A stretch of 64,000 bases of DNA from Triglochin maritima (GCA_963682175.1 OY821775.1:50502053-50566052); one strand, 5' to 3'. Shown: positions 34,387-48,123, numbered from the stretch's first letter. Program-made: numbers and translations. The notes: generated from the letters alone by a model not told the origin.

Positions 34387-37300
34387 ATGTTTCGCCCTCT
34401 CCTCCTTTTCCTCCACCTTTCCCTCGCCCTCGCCGCCACCCGCCACGTCATACACATCCCCGACCTCGAATCCATCACCACCCCTTCCCCCTCCGACGAC
34501 TCCCCTGACTGGGACGACTTCACCGACCCGGACCCCACCCCGGACGCCGAACTCGACCCGGGATCCTGGCTTCCCGCTCTCCAACAACCTTCCAACCCCG
34601 ACCCCGATCCCCGGAAAGACGCGTTCTTGCGGGGGATTAGGGGTCTGTTGGGGTCGGAGGAGGGTGTCGCTGCTACGATCGAGGGTTTGGCGAGGGAGGG
34701 GTTCGCGCACGCGCAGTCCGCGGTCGGGTTTTTGTACGGGGTTGGAATCGGGAGGAGGAGGAGTCGGGCGAAGGCTGTTTTGTATCATCGGTTTGCGGCT
34801 GATGGGGGGAATACGCAATCGAAGATGGCGCTCGCCTATAATTACTATAGGCAAGGGGTGAGTAAGATAAGAGGTGGATTGGATTTTTAATGTGATTAGG
34901 TTTGGACTGTGCGGTAAATGTTCGGCCATTTTGGATTTTGGATTTCATCGGAAAGATTAGGTTTTTAATGTGATTAAGTTTGGTTTTGGGATGTAGAAAT
35001 GTTTAGGATTGAATTTGGCAATTGGGTGTGGTTGAACTTATAAATAGATTTACTTGTACTTCATGTGGATCATGGTTATATACTTAAATTGTGGGAGTCT
35101 CAACTCAAGGTAGTTTGCTGCCACTTTTTTGTGATGTGGAACTTAGTTTCTAATGTGATAAGGTTTGGAATGTGTGATGACGTTTGGGTTAGGATGTAGA
35201 AATGTTTCAGTAGGAGTGAACCGGTTGTGGTTGAAATTTAAATCGGTTTACTTGTACATCCTAGATCAGGGTTATATACTTATAATGTGGGGTCAACTCA
35301 AGGTAGTTTGGTGCCATCGGTTTGTGGTATTAAATCGTGTACTGTTCTTTTTGAAATGGAAATTACTTTGTTAACACGTTGAATTGAAAATTACTTTGTT
35401 AACATAGATCATGGCTACACTGTAATGCATTAACTCAAGGTTGTTTTGGAATTTGGATTTCTTTTTGCTATTGGAAAGATTGAATTTTTGTTGTTATGTT
35501 GTGTGGGAAGTTTTTCGTATGTAATATTTAGAAATGTTTGGTTTTAGAATATGGTATATTTCACCGTAAAAGAAAACAATATAGAATATTTTGACTTTAC
35601 ATTGACCATAGATGGATTGCAGGATGTCAACTCAATGTTGTTTTGTGCCAGTGATATACGACGTAAAATTATTTATTTATTTTTTTGAAATGAAATTTTA
35701 CAATTTTAACATATTGAAATTGTCAGATGTTCGAGAAGGCAATTAAGCTTTATAGTGAGCTTGCAGAGGCAGCTGTTTCAAGTTTTTTGATATCAAAGGA
35801 TCAACCACTTGTTGAGATGATCAGGCTGCATAATGGGGCAGAGGAGAATATTGAGGGACTCAAGAAATCTAGAGGAGAGGCTGGGGAAGGCTTTCTTGTC
35901 ACGGAGTATCAGGCACTGAGAGGGAACGCTGCAGCAATGTACAGAATGGGAATGATTTACTATTTTGGGTTGCGTGGTGTGAGAAGAGATAACAGTAAGG
36001 CTTTGCATTGGTTCTCCAAGGCAGTTGAGAAGGGTGAGCCAAGGGCGATGGAGTTGCTTGGGGAAATATATGCAAGTGGAGCTGGAGTAGAGAGGAATTA
36101 CACAAAAGCACTTGAATGGCTGACCCTTGCTTCCAAGCAAAAGCATTTCTCGGCCTATAATGGGTTGGGGTATCTATATGTGAAGGGTTATGGAGTCGAG
36201 AAGAGAAACTACACGAAAGTAAGTTATTTTGACCCTTGGCGTTCCTTGATTTTGTTCTCAAGTGTTATTGCAGTTAGTAACCTCTTGAGAATTTTAATAT
36301 GAATAGACTAACTTAATGTGATTATCATATGTCATTGGTTAATATTTTAAGCTGTACAACATATTCCTTGTGCCACAATATCATGTTAATTGAATTCTTT
36401 TTATTGCTATTCTGGAGAGGTTTTGTGTGTGCTTCAATGTGGACCAAATTATCTTTTTTAACAAGGGCATGTTCCCCTTCTGGTCAATAGAGTTTTCGGG
36501 TATGCATGCTAAGAATGCCCTATGGGGTAGGTAAAATTTAGAGCCTATACACGGTCATATTATATTATCAAACATGTACTCAGCAGATATGCAAATGTAT
36601 TTGAAATTTTGAACAGACATATTTTCCAGCATAAGGATCATACCCACTCCTGGTCCCAGAAGATCAGCATTGCTCTTATTTCTCTTACCACAATCGAGCA
36701 TTTAATAGATGTGTTAATGTCAAGCAAAGCATGAAATAACATGAACATGTACCTTTCTTTATGGTGGAGCTGGATTTTTTTCCCCTTTCAGTTATCCAAC
36801 CTCCTGAAGGAGATATTTAATGGAAGCACAAGCCCCATACTCACAGTCCCATTCCTATCTCTCTCAATAGCCAGAGCCTCCATTTACTTAGATTTCGATC
36901 TGTGCTTGTGGTAGATTCAAATCCCTTTATGTAATTGGCCTTACAACTAGTAAGGACTTCACTTCATAATTTCTTAAATTTCACCAAGAATCCCTCTTAA
37001 ATGCTCTTTTTTGTCAAAATTACTCTAAATACTTGTCATTTATAATATTTTATTCAAATTGTTATTCTTCTCTCACAGGCAAGGCAATACTTTGAGAAAG
37101 CTATTAAAAATGCAGAGCCTGGAGGATATTATAATTTAGGTGTTCTGTATCTGAAGGGGATTGGAGTGAAGCGGGATGTGGCCACTGCAAGCAAATATTT
37201 TATAACTGCTGCTAAAGTTGGCCAACCAAAGGCACTCTACCAAATGGCGAAGATGTTTCAAAAGGGCATTGGTTTTAAAAAGAACTTGGTTATGGTAATT

Positions 37301-39769
37301 GTTTCATATTTAGTCTGTACACTTACTGTGTATTTTTTTTATTGTTCAAAATTTATTCACATGCTTGGTACTTGTCTACTTGTACTCCAATTAGTCATGA
37401 TGCTTATTTCTTATCTTATTTATTGTTTTAGGCCACGACCTTGTACAAGATAGTTGCAGAGAAAGGCCCCTGGAGCTCATTGGCAATATGGGCCTTGGAA
37501 TCATACTTAAGTGGTGATATGGGGAAAGCCCTAATCTTATACTTGAGAATGGCAGAGTTAGGATACGAGGTGGCACAGAGCAATGCAGCATGGATTCTCG
37601 AAAAACACGGTGAAAGTAGCATGTGCATTGGTGAATCTGGATTCTGCACAGAGACAGAAAGACATCTTCTAGCTCATTCTTTGTGGTGGCAGGCATCTGA
37701 ACAGGGAAATGAACATGCAGCATTGCTTATTGGAGATGCTTATTACTATGGTCGGGTATGTATCTTTCTATCAATGTTACACTACTGATTCACGTATAGA
37801 GGATTTCAGACTTTCAGTTCTTTTGGGGTCCATTTTACTGTCTCTTTACACAATAAATTATATACTAGGTCTTTCAATGAGAGGAGGTGGTCACAATTCT
37901 ATAATAATTTGAATTTGGTCACTTAATATCTCTTTTCCAAAAAAAAAACATCCATTTAAGCCTGTTGTGTCTTCTTATTAGCATTTGGGTTATTTATACA
38001 TTTAGCTTACAATGATTTTGTTTTATATTTTTACATTTTGTCAATACATAGGGCATACTAGGACAACGATGCATGTACTTTTTTGTTGTCTAAAATTTTA
38101 AGGATCCATCCTGTTGATAGTTTCATAAACTGACGATTCATGTTGCGCTAACCTAATCCGAGGAAAATCTAGAAATCTTTTGGATATGATGACGTAGTGA
38201 GCTTTCTTTCGTAAAGTGGTTTATTTTAAGTGCAACAACCATAGTACCATACTGTGATATATGCTTTGTACTTGTCTCGTGTTTATACTTTTTATATTTT
38301 AAATGTTTTATCAGTTTCATTCTGTTTATTTTTATTTCTTGCAAATGTAGAAGTGGTTGTATCTAATGTATTAATGAATTTGTTTTTTCCCCAACAAGGA
38401 CCGCCCTGAACACTCAAATGAAAATACTGATTATATAACCCTATAGGACATCTTTCATCATTCTAAGTGGTTATATGTCTAGTCTCAGTGGCTATTCTCA
38501 TTGCATGTTCATATGACATAAGCGAAGCACAAGTTCTCATAATTGCCTTCTATTCTCCAGGGAACGGAGAGAGATTACGAGCGTGCAGCAGAGGCTTATA
38601 TGCATGCTCAGTCTCAATCCAATGCTCAAGCCTTGTTTAACCTCGGTTACATGCATGAACATGGTGAAGGACTTCCATCAGATCTCCATTTGGCAAAAAG
38701 GTACTACGATCAGGCCCTTGCGAAAGACCCAGCTGCAAAATTGCCTGTCAGTCTTGCACTTACAAGCTTATGGGTTAGAAAAAACCATGCTGATAGCTTC
38801 CTGGTGAGATACTCATCAAATTGCATTTTCAGTCCTTGTTTGGTTTGATGAGTTCCTTCTTTTGGGAAGTTAATTCATATGGAATGAAGTCAGTAGGCTT
38901 TTGAACTTTTGGTGGCTATGGAAATTTGGTTATTAACTTCATTGGTTTACCTTGCGTCTTTTAAAAGTAAATCCGAGTTACTTGACGGAAAGCAAAATCA
39001 TCATCAATGTAAGATCTATCTCAATGACGTGATTGAAGGAAACTAAATCAAAGAATATTTGTAACGTGTCCTCTATTTTTTAGTTTAGGTGATCTTTCCC
39101 ATGGATAATGAACAAGGTCAAACTTCAGTAGCGGTATGTTCTTGATTGCTAATATTGTCACTTTCTGTATCTACAAGGATATCCGATCACAGCCTGGTGA
39201 TACCTTTATTTGTCGCCCTCTACCTGGTAATACTTGGACGAACAATAACAAAGTTCTTAATCCCAAACTTTTTGGGAAATTAATGGCAAACTGAAGTTAA
39301 ATTTGAAAGCCCTTGCCAGCACCTTTACCTGGGACTGGGACTGGGACTGGGACTAGCTAATTCTTGACGCCTGAATGACCATGCTGCTATTTCTGTTGGT
39401 ATTCCGGACCCTGGAATTCTAGTGCTCAACTTTAGTCCTTCTAGACAGCTGTTTCCTTGTAATATTTCAATGTAGGTTAAATTTCTGCAAGTAATGTTTG
39501 TGTGTTCATTAGAACACATCTTTTGTACTCTGCTATGAATACTTAACTTTACACTGACATACTCCCATCTTTTATTTCAGGTTACAATTATTGACTTTCT
39601 TCCGGAGGTCTTTCCTCGAGTGGAGGCATGGGTGGATGAGATGATCATGAGTGAAGGAAATGCAACAATACTCACTCTTTTTGTGTTCCTTTTGACAGTT
39701 CTTTACTTGCGTGAACGGCAACGTAGGCATGTTGTGATTCCTCATCATCAAGATGGTGAGTTTGAGTAG
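34387..39769 (+). CDS. HRD3A: HRD3/SEL1L-type ERAD ubiquitin-ligase subunit, six exons
   Basis: Exons 34387-34857, 35727-36218, 37079-37294, 37432-37755, 38561-38803 and 39581-39769 give 644 aa. It opens with a signal peptide ([17 protein letters not shown]) and an acidic D/P-rich segment. A long series of Sel1 repeats follows (for example [38 protein letters not shown]), and one C-terminal membrane helix ([16 protein letters not shown]) precedes a short basic tail. This is the layout of HRD3/SEL1L (Arabidopsis HRD3A/EBS5), which holds misfolded glycoproteins in the ER lumen and passes them to the HRD1 E3 ligase with OS9. Every intron is in phase 0. The last exon could be spliced further at AAGATG|GTGAGT, which would alter the extreme C-terminus; I kept the in-frame TAG. 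The right border of the 8.6-kb MULE lies 800 bp upstream. Confidence 0.94.
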
Positions 39770-40721
39770 TTTTTAGAGGATTTTTGCTGTTTTTCTTCCA
39801 CCAGAGCACTCTGGCTACCGTAATTGTGAGTGCAACAAAATGCATATACTAACGACGGTGATACAAGGTCAGCTTTGCATGTACAGATTTTTTTTCAGAA
39901 TTCTGCTTTGCATCAGTTTTAGCCCCACTTAATGTTCAACATCAGATAATCTTGCTCTCGACTTGTGTAAACTACCTCCGTTGCTGTGATGTAGATAGCA
40001 TTTCTATCACTGATAACGCTGATGTGAGGAGATTGTTTATTTTATTTGTTTTTTTACAGTTCTGAATTATTACAGTGTAGCTGGTTTTGTTGGAATTTGA
40101 TTTCGTTCTTTTTTTCCAGTAGTTTTTTAGTATCAAATGCTGGAAGCATGTTTGAGACATTTTTTTCCCTTGGTTTGAGTTATGGCACATGTATTTCCAG
40201 TTAATCATCATCTTTACTCTTAATCACCAGAACAATTTAAGTTCCATTCGCATTTTCCCCATCCGATAACTGGGTTGGTGTCGTGGTCTCCGACGCAAAT
40301 TGAAGGTGTCATGCCATGCCTAGTCAACTCTAATGTTCGTCTACATACAGACTAGTCTTTGGAAGGGGGGTTGCTTCGTCAGGAGTTATGAACTAACAAC
40401 GACTACCAATTTTCGGGGTACACAAGAAAATGAAAAGCAATCATCAAAGTTCCTCAGCCTCTTTCATATCGAGGGGAAAAATGAATTTGTTGAAATAAAG
40501 ATTATGATTCTTACAATACATCGATGGATATTTAATTAAACTAAGATGAGAATGTGATGATACATTTGTTCACCTCCCAATAAATCATATATACGTCGTG
40601 ATTACGTAGTGTTGGGATGAGAAAGGCAGTGAATGCAGAAGTGCATCACGAGCACTGAATAAAGGCAGTGCAAGAAGAATCATAGTAGTAATTGAATGTC
40701 ATATGGCTTTTATTGAAGTCT
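39770..40721. other. 3' flanks of the convergent HRD3 and desaturase genes
   Basis: Presumably 3' UTRs of both genes. No coding sequence I can support. Confidence 0.45.
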
Positions 40722-43700
40722 TTAATTCGTGCTCTTCTGCGCAAAACCACCAAGCTTAGGGTCAGTCTCGTAGTATACGACATCTCCATTGTCGCTGACG
40801 TAGTGATCGTGTTTCAAACTCCTCACTAAAACTCCAAGCAAGTGAAACGGCGAAGGGGTCGATTTCTTCGGTTCCCTGTAATATTTACCTAGCACAGGTC
40901 TAGCTGCTGCCGTCTGAAACAACAAAATGACATCAACATTAACTGATCGGGAGGACTTACCCATTTAGTAGTAACAATGAAACTCAACTAAAAAAGAGAA
41001 GAAAAACCGAGCACATGGATGACTTACAGCTTCAACTAAATGGTAATGTGGTATCTGTGGGAAGAGATGATGTATGACATGGGTGCCGATATCGTGGTGG
41101 ATGTTGTTTATCCACCCGTAATCGCGATCAAGTGTTGTGAGTCCACCGCGCAAGTAACTCCATTCCTGAAACATAGAAGGCATGGTTAATTCTGAAATTT
41201 CCAGCATACAACATCAAACTACATTTACAGTTAATTAGAGACCTGCATCGCAGGTGCCTTAAAATTAAATGCTCGAAAAAGAAAACTACATCTTCAGAAT
41301 GTCATTGAGCTGAACAATTGCAATTAACTAAAGATAGCATTCATTAACCTAAAAGTGTGATTGGCTTGCATAATATTGAAATCAGATAACTGACGTCTAT
41401 AGCTAACCTTTGTGTGAAGCTTTGTTGGGAGTTTACAACTCAAAAACTAAAAACAATGGAAATAGGAGAGTTTCCCCAATTTCAACAAAACATTAACTTT
41501 GATTTGGCTTTGAAATCCTAACACTAAGCTCATTAGAGATGTTAACATTGCTAACCTTCCCTCGGTACCACGGAAGCTTCTCTTCATGCCCATGATGATG
41601 CAGATATGTAACAGCATCCAACCACATTACGAAAATCTGCATTCAGAGATCTCTTCAATTTTCGAATGAAAATAGTGAACCAACATTACCTAAAAACAAA
41701 CACTCAGGTAGCAAATCATACCACGTATGGAACAAAGTAGAGCTTAATCATCGCAATAGGACCCAACGCCCATGTTAAACCACCAAGCAAGGCTGCCATT
41801 GCGGTCCAACACGCTGTGGATGTGAGAATATCCTTCCTCTCATTGGGAACAAATAAGTCGCTATCAGGGTTGAAGTGGGAGCCTTTCTTTCCGGGACTTC
41901 TCACCCACTGCCAAGAAAAAATGTCACAGGAAAAATAAGATTCAAATTGTATCAGACATTTGCATACTGAGAACAATTTGTAAGACAATATTGCAGTCTA
42001 GTAAGAACATCAGATCGAATGACAAAAAAATTCAGTACTTGAAATGGACGAAGTTATCATCATAATGGAATAGGAAGTTATTACCAAGTAGACGGGGTAT
42101 GCGAGCATGGGAAAAGGAAGCATAAATCGAAGCAAGCGAGTTGTATAATCGAGACTGTCATATAACTTCTTAGTCATCTGCAAAATGCAGAAACAAAAAT
42201 TATCCACTGAAAAGTTCAGATAGACAATGAGGAGAATTGGGAAAAACTAAAAGGAGTTTCAGACCGGATGCCATGACTCGTCTTTCTCAACGTGCCCATG
42301 ATTCTGATGATGAGTTCGGTGGCTGATTCTCCTGCAGATCACAATGTTCTGGCATTAATAATCTCATACTTCAACCGACGACTAGAAAAAAAAAAGAAAC
42401 CATTGCTCATTCTTTTTAGGAATTTCTACATACCATCCATGGTAAGGCACAAGAATTGAAGAGTGAAGAATATGCCCAACCACACTGTTTAGATTGGTAT
42501 TGTTGGAGAAGCTCCCATGCCCACTGCCAATTTTTAACAAATTCCCATTTAGAAACAAAATAATATCATCAAATGATAAATGAGGAGCTCAGATAGAGAT
42601 CTTATTTGTAAAACACCCACAAACGGTTTTGTAAAAGTTAATCTCATGTTAGTACTGCCGATTGGCAAGTTCTCCAATAGCTTTTTTAAAAAATAAATTT
42701 TCAAACTTAATCAAGAATGCAACAAAAGCAATACCATATCAAGTGTTTGGAGTAGATTCCTACAAAAAACTCATTTGCATAAGTAGCATAACCATTCTTA
42801 AACAAGAACTTCAATCACTTTAGTACTTTAAGCAATCACATCAGGTTGCATTGACAAAATTGAGCTCCAATAGTTGCATTTTATGGAAATGGAGAACTTC
42901 AAACCAAAGACGACTTCCATGTGTGGATTACCAGTTTTATCAGTGAGCTCCAACTGTTAATTTTGGCTTTCGTAATGCATAAACCTATTCTTTGGACTTC
43001 ACTACCTCCTCTCCAATCCTCTGGAGAAAGAAGTTCAAGTTATTAGACATTCTACTTCTGGAAGACCTCTTCTTCAAGAAACTAACTTTTATACCACTCA
43101 TCACACTTGAAACTGATCTTATTCAAGCTAGAATTTTCTAACTTTTTCGACTTCCTGAAAGCAAGCACACCACAAAATGCATATGTTCTGAGTGGTGGCG
43201 GTGAACCTACACAATTTCTCACGATAACGAACTACATCATTGAGACATGTGGGGCCCACTCCAATCCATATTATCCAAACGTAGACATGAGTAATCCTGG
43301 CCACGAATGCGTTAGTGTTGGATACACATGATTGATTACACAACCCTTTGTAACATAGTTGAGCCTACCATATCACAACAAATTACTTGAATTTCGAAAA
43401 AAAGATTTTTTATTGGTTAGAAAAGGAAAATAAAAACCAAACACATACATCAAACAGACAAAGCGACAAATTGAAAAAGATGAAAATTGATACCAATCAT
43501 GTCCGAGAACAAAGAGAGCCCAAAACATGGTCCCCTGAGCCGCCCAATAGAGAGGCCAAACCACCCAATTATTAACATAAGCGGAGGCAACGGCCAAACC
43601 GGCCACGACGGCGACGTCTCTCACGACATACCCCATCGACCTCCACTCGTCCTTAACCCAGCAATGCTTTGGAATCGCCGCTCTAATCTCCGCCAACCCG

Positions 43701-43954
43701 AACGGGGGTTTCATCCCAGAGTCGAACTCCGGCTCCAAACTCGGCTTCACGGCCAACCCTAACGTTCCATCTCGCCCTCCTTCTTCCTCCATGGTTAGAA
43801 TCCTCGCCGGGGAGGAGACTTTGACCGGAAAAAGGCGGGTTTGTGGGCGGAAAGGGAGGGGTGGGGACAAGGGTTTGGTGTGTTTGAGGCAAGATCTCAC
43901 CTTTAGGGTTTGGAGGGAGTGGGAATGGCAATCTGGGAGGACCCAAGTCGCCAT
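40722..43954 (-). CDS. FAD8: Plastid omega-3 fatty acid desaturase (FAD7/FAD8 type), eight exons
   Basis: Exons 43954-43494, 42523-42434, 42331-42265, 42177-42085, 41907-41722, 41636-41556, 41165-41028 and 40913-40722 join in frame to 435 aa. The first 50-odd residues are Ser/Arg/Pro-rich and low in acids, a likely plastid transit peptide. The three di-iron histidine boxes are present: HDCGH (split across exons 1 and 2), HRTHH and HVIHH. Membrane stretches match the family, and the eight-exon layout is that of plant omega-3 desaturases. The enzyme desaturates 16:2/18:2 to 16:3/18:3 on plastid glycerolipids, using ferredoxin, and feeds jasmonate precursors. FAD7 and FAD8 cannot be separated by eye; the symbol is tentative, chosen because the length matches FAD8. 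The start is the first ATG of the transit peptide. Confidence 0.95.
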
Positions 43955-44133
43955 TTTGGACGGGGAGAAGGATTTTGGGGGGTTTTGAGGAGATTTGGGT
44001 CTCTGTTCTGTTCTGTCCTATCTCTTTTGCTCTTTGGGTGGAAGAGGGAGACGGTGTGATGACATGAGAACGTGAGGGTTTTATATTAGGTTTTTTGTGG
44101 AGGGTATATTTGGAGTTTAGTCAAATACAAATT

Positions 44134-44638
44134 TAGAGAGAGAAAGATTAGATTTTGGAAAAAAAATCAAAATAATAAGTTAAAAAAAGAAAATTGGAAA
44201 AATATGCACTTTAAAAACTTAATTGGCAAAATATGCACTTTGAAAACTTTTTACAAGTGATGAAGATTTAAAAATTCTCAGATCAAATAATTTCAAGATC
44301 CAAAAAAAATCGAGTGTGCGCTGCCCCCTTGCCACCCCTGCCACCTCACCGGCGAGGTGTAACGCCGCTCGCTCACCGGTGAGCGAGACCCCCGACCGAC
44401 CCGTTGCTAGTTCAATATGTCTTAGCTAAAAACGACATCTCGAAATCAAGAACAAATTTGCCTAGGTAAAAACGGCATCAGTGATACCGTTTTTATTAAG
44501 TGTAAAAATGGCACATGTTGTGCCGTTTTTAAGGTGCATATTTTGCCAATTAAGTTTTCAAAGTGTATATTTTTCCAATTTTCTTTTTTTAACTTATTAT
44601 TTGAAATTTTTTCCTTAGATTTTTCTTCCTAGAGAGAG
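44134..44638. mobile_element. Long-TIR MITE (44143-44629), probably Mutator-type
   Basis: The ends form a long inverted repeat: AATAATAAGTTAAAAAAAGA onward through TTGGCAAAATATGCAC on the left returns reverse-complemented at about 44530-44604. A 9-10-bp direct repeat TAGAGAGAG(A) flanks the unit (44134-44142 and 44630-44638), but it is low-complexity, so the boundary is tentative. The middle is a GC-rich island (about 44310-44405) with its own small inversions (GCTCGCTCACCGGTGAGCGAG), unlike the AT-rich surroundings. No coding capacity. Confidence 0.72.
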
Positions 44639-44639
44639 A

Positions 44640-47465
44640 GGAGTGGTTTGAATGTTTGATGGTTTCCTAGAAATAAAGGAATTTTCAGTGGAGGGTAGAT
44701 TTGGAAATAAAATTATTAATCATGAGATTCACACTTTGACTTGGTTTTTAAGGAAACATCAAAGAAGTGCAGGGTTTGGTACGTTACCATATATTTTTGA
44801 CACATTTTAGAGTTTGTGTTTTACAAACTGCTTTCTGTACCTTTTTTAGTAAAGTAATTAAAGGGTTTGTTGTACATTTCAATCAGGTGTGAGTGTGTGA
44901 CTCCTAAAACAATATGAAATAGCTGAGTTTGAGTTACTGTTTGTTTTACTTTCATATTATGATGACGACCAGTCATGTGGCAGCGTTGATTCTATATTTC
45001 TATTTCCTAGAATGAAAGCGTTTAAGTACTTATTAGGGATTTTAACGACTCGTGTGCCCCCACGACCCGTCAACCCAGTACGGATTTTAAAGATTTTTTT
45101 TGTTTTGATTTTTTTAAATTTTATTTGAATCTTTTTTTTATTTTTTTGGAAAATACATTTTATAATTGTTTTGATTTTTTAAATTTTTTTAATTTTTTTC
45201 CAAGATGACCCCCGAAATGACGTAGATGAGAGATATATGTTGTGGTGGGTTGTGGTTAAGAGGTGAATAATGTAGGAAAGAGAAGAAAGTAAGTTGGAGA
45301 AAAAGAAAACTGATGTAGAAAAAAGAGAACTGATGTAGAAAAGAGAGAAAATTGATTTGAAAGAAAAAGTTCATGACCAGACCATTCGAATCCTGATTAC
45401 GGATGATCTTGGCTATCAGACGCCTTACCAAGAGACAACTCACAAGGTCATCTCGTGGTCAATTGTTTATTAACTTATTGCAAAACTGTTCTTTGAAAGT
45501 GGGAACTTATTTGAAAGGTAGAGACTTTGAAAAGTCCTGATCAAATAAGAAATCCGCTTAAGAGATTCTTAAGCATCAGAAGAAGAAAAAAGAACTACTA
45601 AATTATATACATTTACAAGCTTTATCTTAGTCTATCAGCACATTCCTACAACGTTTTTTTAATAAATTTCACCATAAATCTATATATATATGGTAAGAAA
45701 ATAACTGTGAATAAAACTTCACACAAAGGTAGGTTTTCAAAAGAAAAAGAAAAAAAGACCACCTTTTTCCAAGGCCAATATATTGCATTATTTTGGGTCC
45801 CCTCAGTGCCATTATCTCAGCCAATCAAAAGCTTACACGTTGGCACAAAATATATGTTGAATTTGAGTTTGAGCTAGGCTCACGAATAACTCAATCGATT
45901 AAATCCAATGTTGAGTTAAAGATGAGAATTATTGTCCAATATGTCACGTGGTCACCTTACGTTTAGTCTTATATTGGTGAATCTAAAAGGTTAGAGGATG
46001 TTGATAAACATCCTCTTCACTTATGCCTTTATAGGTAGAAAGAGATGATTGTCCACACGCGCGCGCCTACCTATCCAGTCCGGTGGCATGACGTGGCAGG
46101 GTTTTTGGGGGGAAATTAGATGATTTAACCTCGTGGTGATAGAGTGTATCTTTTTGGATCTCAAGTTAGTTTCAAAACGTTTTTATTCTCATAATCTTCC
46201 TACGAAAATTGTCCATCTCCGACGACTTTCGATCTCCAAATCCAGAGTTCTCCTGCGATTGATTATTGCGAGGTTCCGTGTTGTTCTCGTGGTCCAACTC
46301 CGGTGTGCGTTTGATCGACGATGAGACCGTTCTACCTTGAGAGAAAACCGACAAACCATCAAATGCACGGGTATATATGTCGATATTTTATGTGAGACAA
46401 TTTTTAGAAAATAGTTCATGTCGTCATCTTTTGACCCAAAAATGAGAAAATAATAAGTGGATCTCAACGTGGACACAATAGACCATTACAGACCACAATT
46501 CGATTTTTTATAGTTTTCCTACCTAAACGACAAAATGAAATATGTGGTCGGTTAATATTTAATAATATTTATGACGGTGAATGTTTAGTGTCACATTGTC
46601 AAAAAAAAACTTTATATAACAAATAATTCAATTTTTTCAGCTCAACAACAATTTCTGTTTATGATTTTCACTTTGAAGGATCCTAGCTAGTTCAGCGGCC
46701 AAATATGACTTCCAGAATAACTAAACTTCATGTTGTAGAAGTCAGAATACCACGATTAAATAACAAAACTTCATGTTGTATAAGTCAAAATACAACGATT
46801 AACTTTTATAATCTGAGATATAGTAGGACCACTAACGAAGAAAACTATACAAATCTCTGATCATCTTTTGGATGATGTGGCCATCACACTTGCATCTATA
46901 TTTATATACAAGATTACGTCAACAAATACAATATATTTATACCCCGTCTAAATCAAGCTTAACAGCTTTGAGAATTGTTGGTATTGGTATATAAATAACA
47001 TAGATGTTCGTATCTATTATAAAAAACAAAAAAACAAAAGAGGATTCACTAGTTTGGATCGAATTGGTCCTAATTTCTTGAATTGAATCTTGAGGTGGAC
47101 AATCATTCGATCTATTGAAGGGCTATGCGTCGAGCCTAAGCCCACGTCTTCATAACATCTAAGCCCACAATAATGATTTGGTCCATCCCAAAACAACATT
47201 ATTTACAAAGTAAGATTCCATCACATTATGATATTTGTGTTCGTTATATAATAAACAAAGAATACTAACTTTTTATATTTATATATTTTGAAGATACGCG
47301 ATCATATTTCGAGAGTGACGTATCTACCTCTTCCCATGTTGACTCACTTCACTTCATATCGTAGCATATTATATTTTTCTTAAATTTTTTATAACAAGGT
47401 TCATTAAATTATTAGCCTCTGTTAAGAAATTAAATAGGGGAAGGCAAGTTGTAATCATAAATTGT
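44640..47465. other. AT-rich intergenic DNA, no gene supported
   Basis: Contains one copy of a diverged repeat (45048-45215). A G-box-like CACGTG lies at about 45943, and a CpG-rich segment with CACGCGCGCGCC and GACGTGGCAG at about 46054-46100 resembles a MULE end, but I found no partner. A short frame at 46133-46324 has no family resemblance. Confidence 0.4.
45048..45215 (+). repeat. Diverged dispersed repeat, copy 1 (copy 2 at about 49430-49580)
   Basis: Both copies have CACGACCC near a GTCAACCC/GTCATTGACC phrase, then a T-rich tract, then A(T/C)(A/G)TTTTATAATT(G/A)TTTT. They end in CCAA(A/G)ATGA followed by a CpG-containing phrase. Too diverged and too short to classify. Confidence 0.5.
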
Positions 47466-48123
47466 TAAAGAAAATGGTTATTTGTTTGGGTACCACCAAG
47501 AAACAACTAAATTGGCTTTATGCCACATGATTCTGTCTATTTGGCATAATGTCATAGAAAAATCAAACTATTTATCTTAATATCATAGGAAACCAAAATA
47601 TTTACCTTTATGTCATTCCATCAGTAAACTGTTAATTTTTCCGTTAACGTCCGTTAAGTATATTAATATTTCGAGACATATGGTTTAGACAAATGATTTT
47701 TTTAATAAAAAAACAATTAATTATTTTGTATTTTTTAAATTAAAAAATTATCAAATTTCATTAGTTTAGTAATCAAGTCATTAAGTTTAGTGAGAGAAAA
47801 GAAGAAATGAAAATTGAAAGATAGAGATGAGAGAATGTATAGATAAAATATTTGAATAATTTTTTGTAATTTTTACAACACATATAATGAATTTTTGGTT
47901 TATTCAGGGTGATTCTGTAAAATTTCCGTTAAATATGAATATACTTAACGGACGTTAACGGTTTACTGACGGATTGACATAAAGATAAATATTTTGTTTT
48001 CCTATGACATTAAGATAAATAGATTGATTTTTTATGACATTAAGTCAAATAATCAGAACCATGGACATAAAACTAATTTAGATGTTTCTTAGTGACATCC
48101 AAGTAAATAATTCTAAAGAAAAT
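47466..48123. mobile_element. Long-TIR MITE (47476-48113), Mutator-type
   Basis: The 10-bp direct repeat TAAAGAAAAT flanks the unit at 47466-47475 and 48114-48123. Roughly 200 bp at each end are inverted copies: GTCATAGGAAA(A/C), TTTATGTCA(A/T)TCC(G/A)TCAGTAAAC and CGTTAACGTCCGTTAAGTAT on the left recur reverse-complemented on the right. The centre is AT-rich. No coding capacity. TIR length and TSD size fit a non-autonomous Mutator element. Confidence 0.82.

Noticed and set aside
34251..34948. Overlapping frames on both strands around HRD3 exon 1
   Set aside because: GC- and Pro-rich coding DNA leaves shadow frames open; the + frame has the signal peptide and continues into Sel1 repeats.
46133..46324. 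Possible small gene next to a CpG-rich segment
   Set aside because: Both strands are open over the same interval, no family resemblance, and no MULE partner end for the CACGCGCGCGCC segment.
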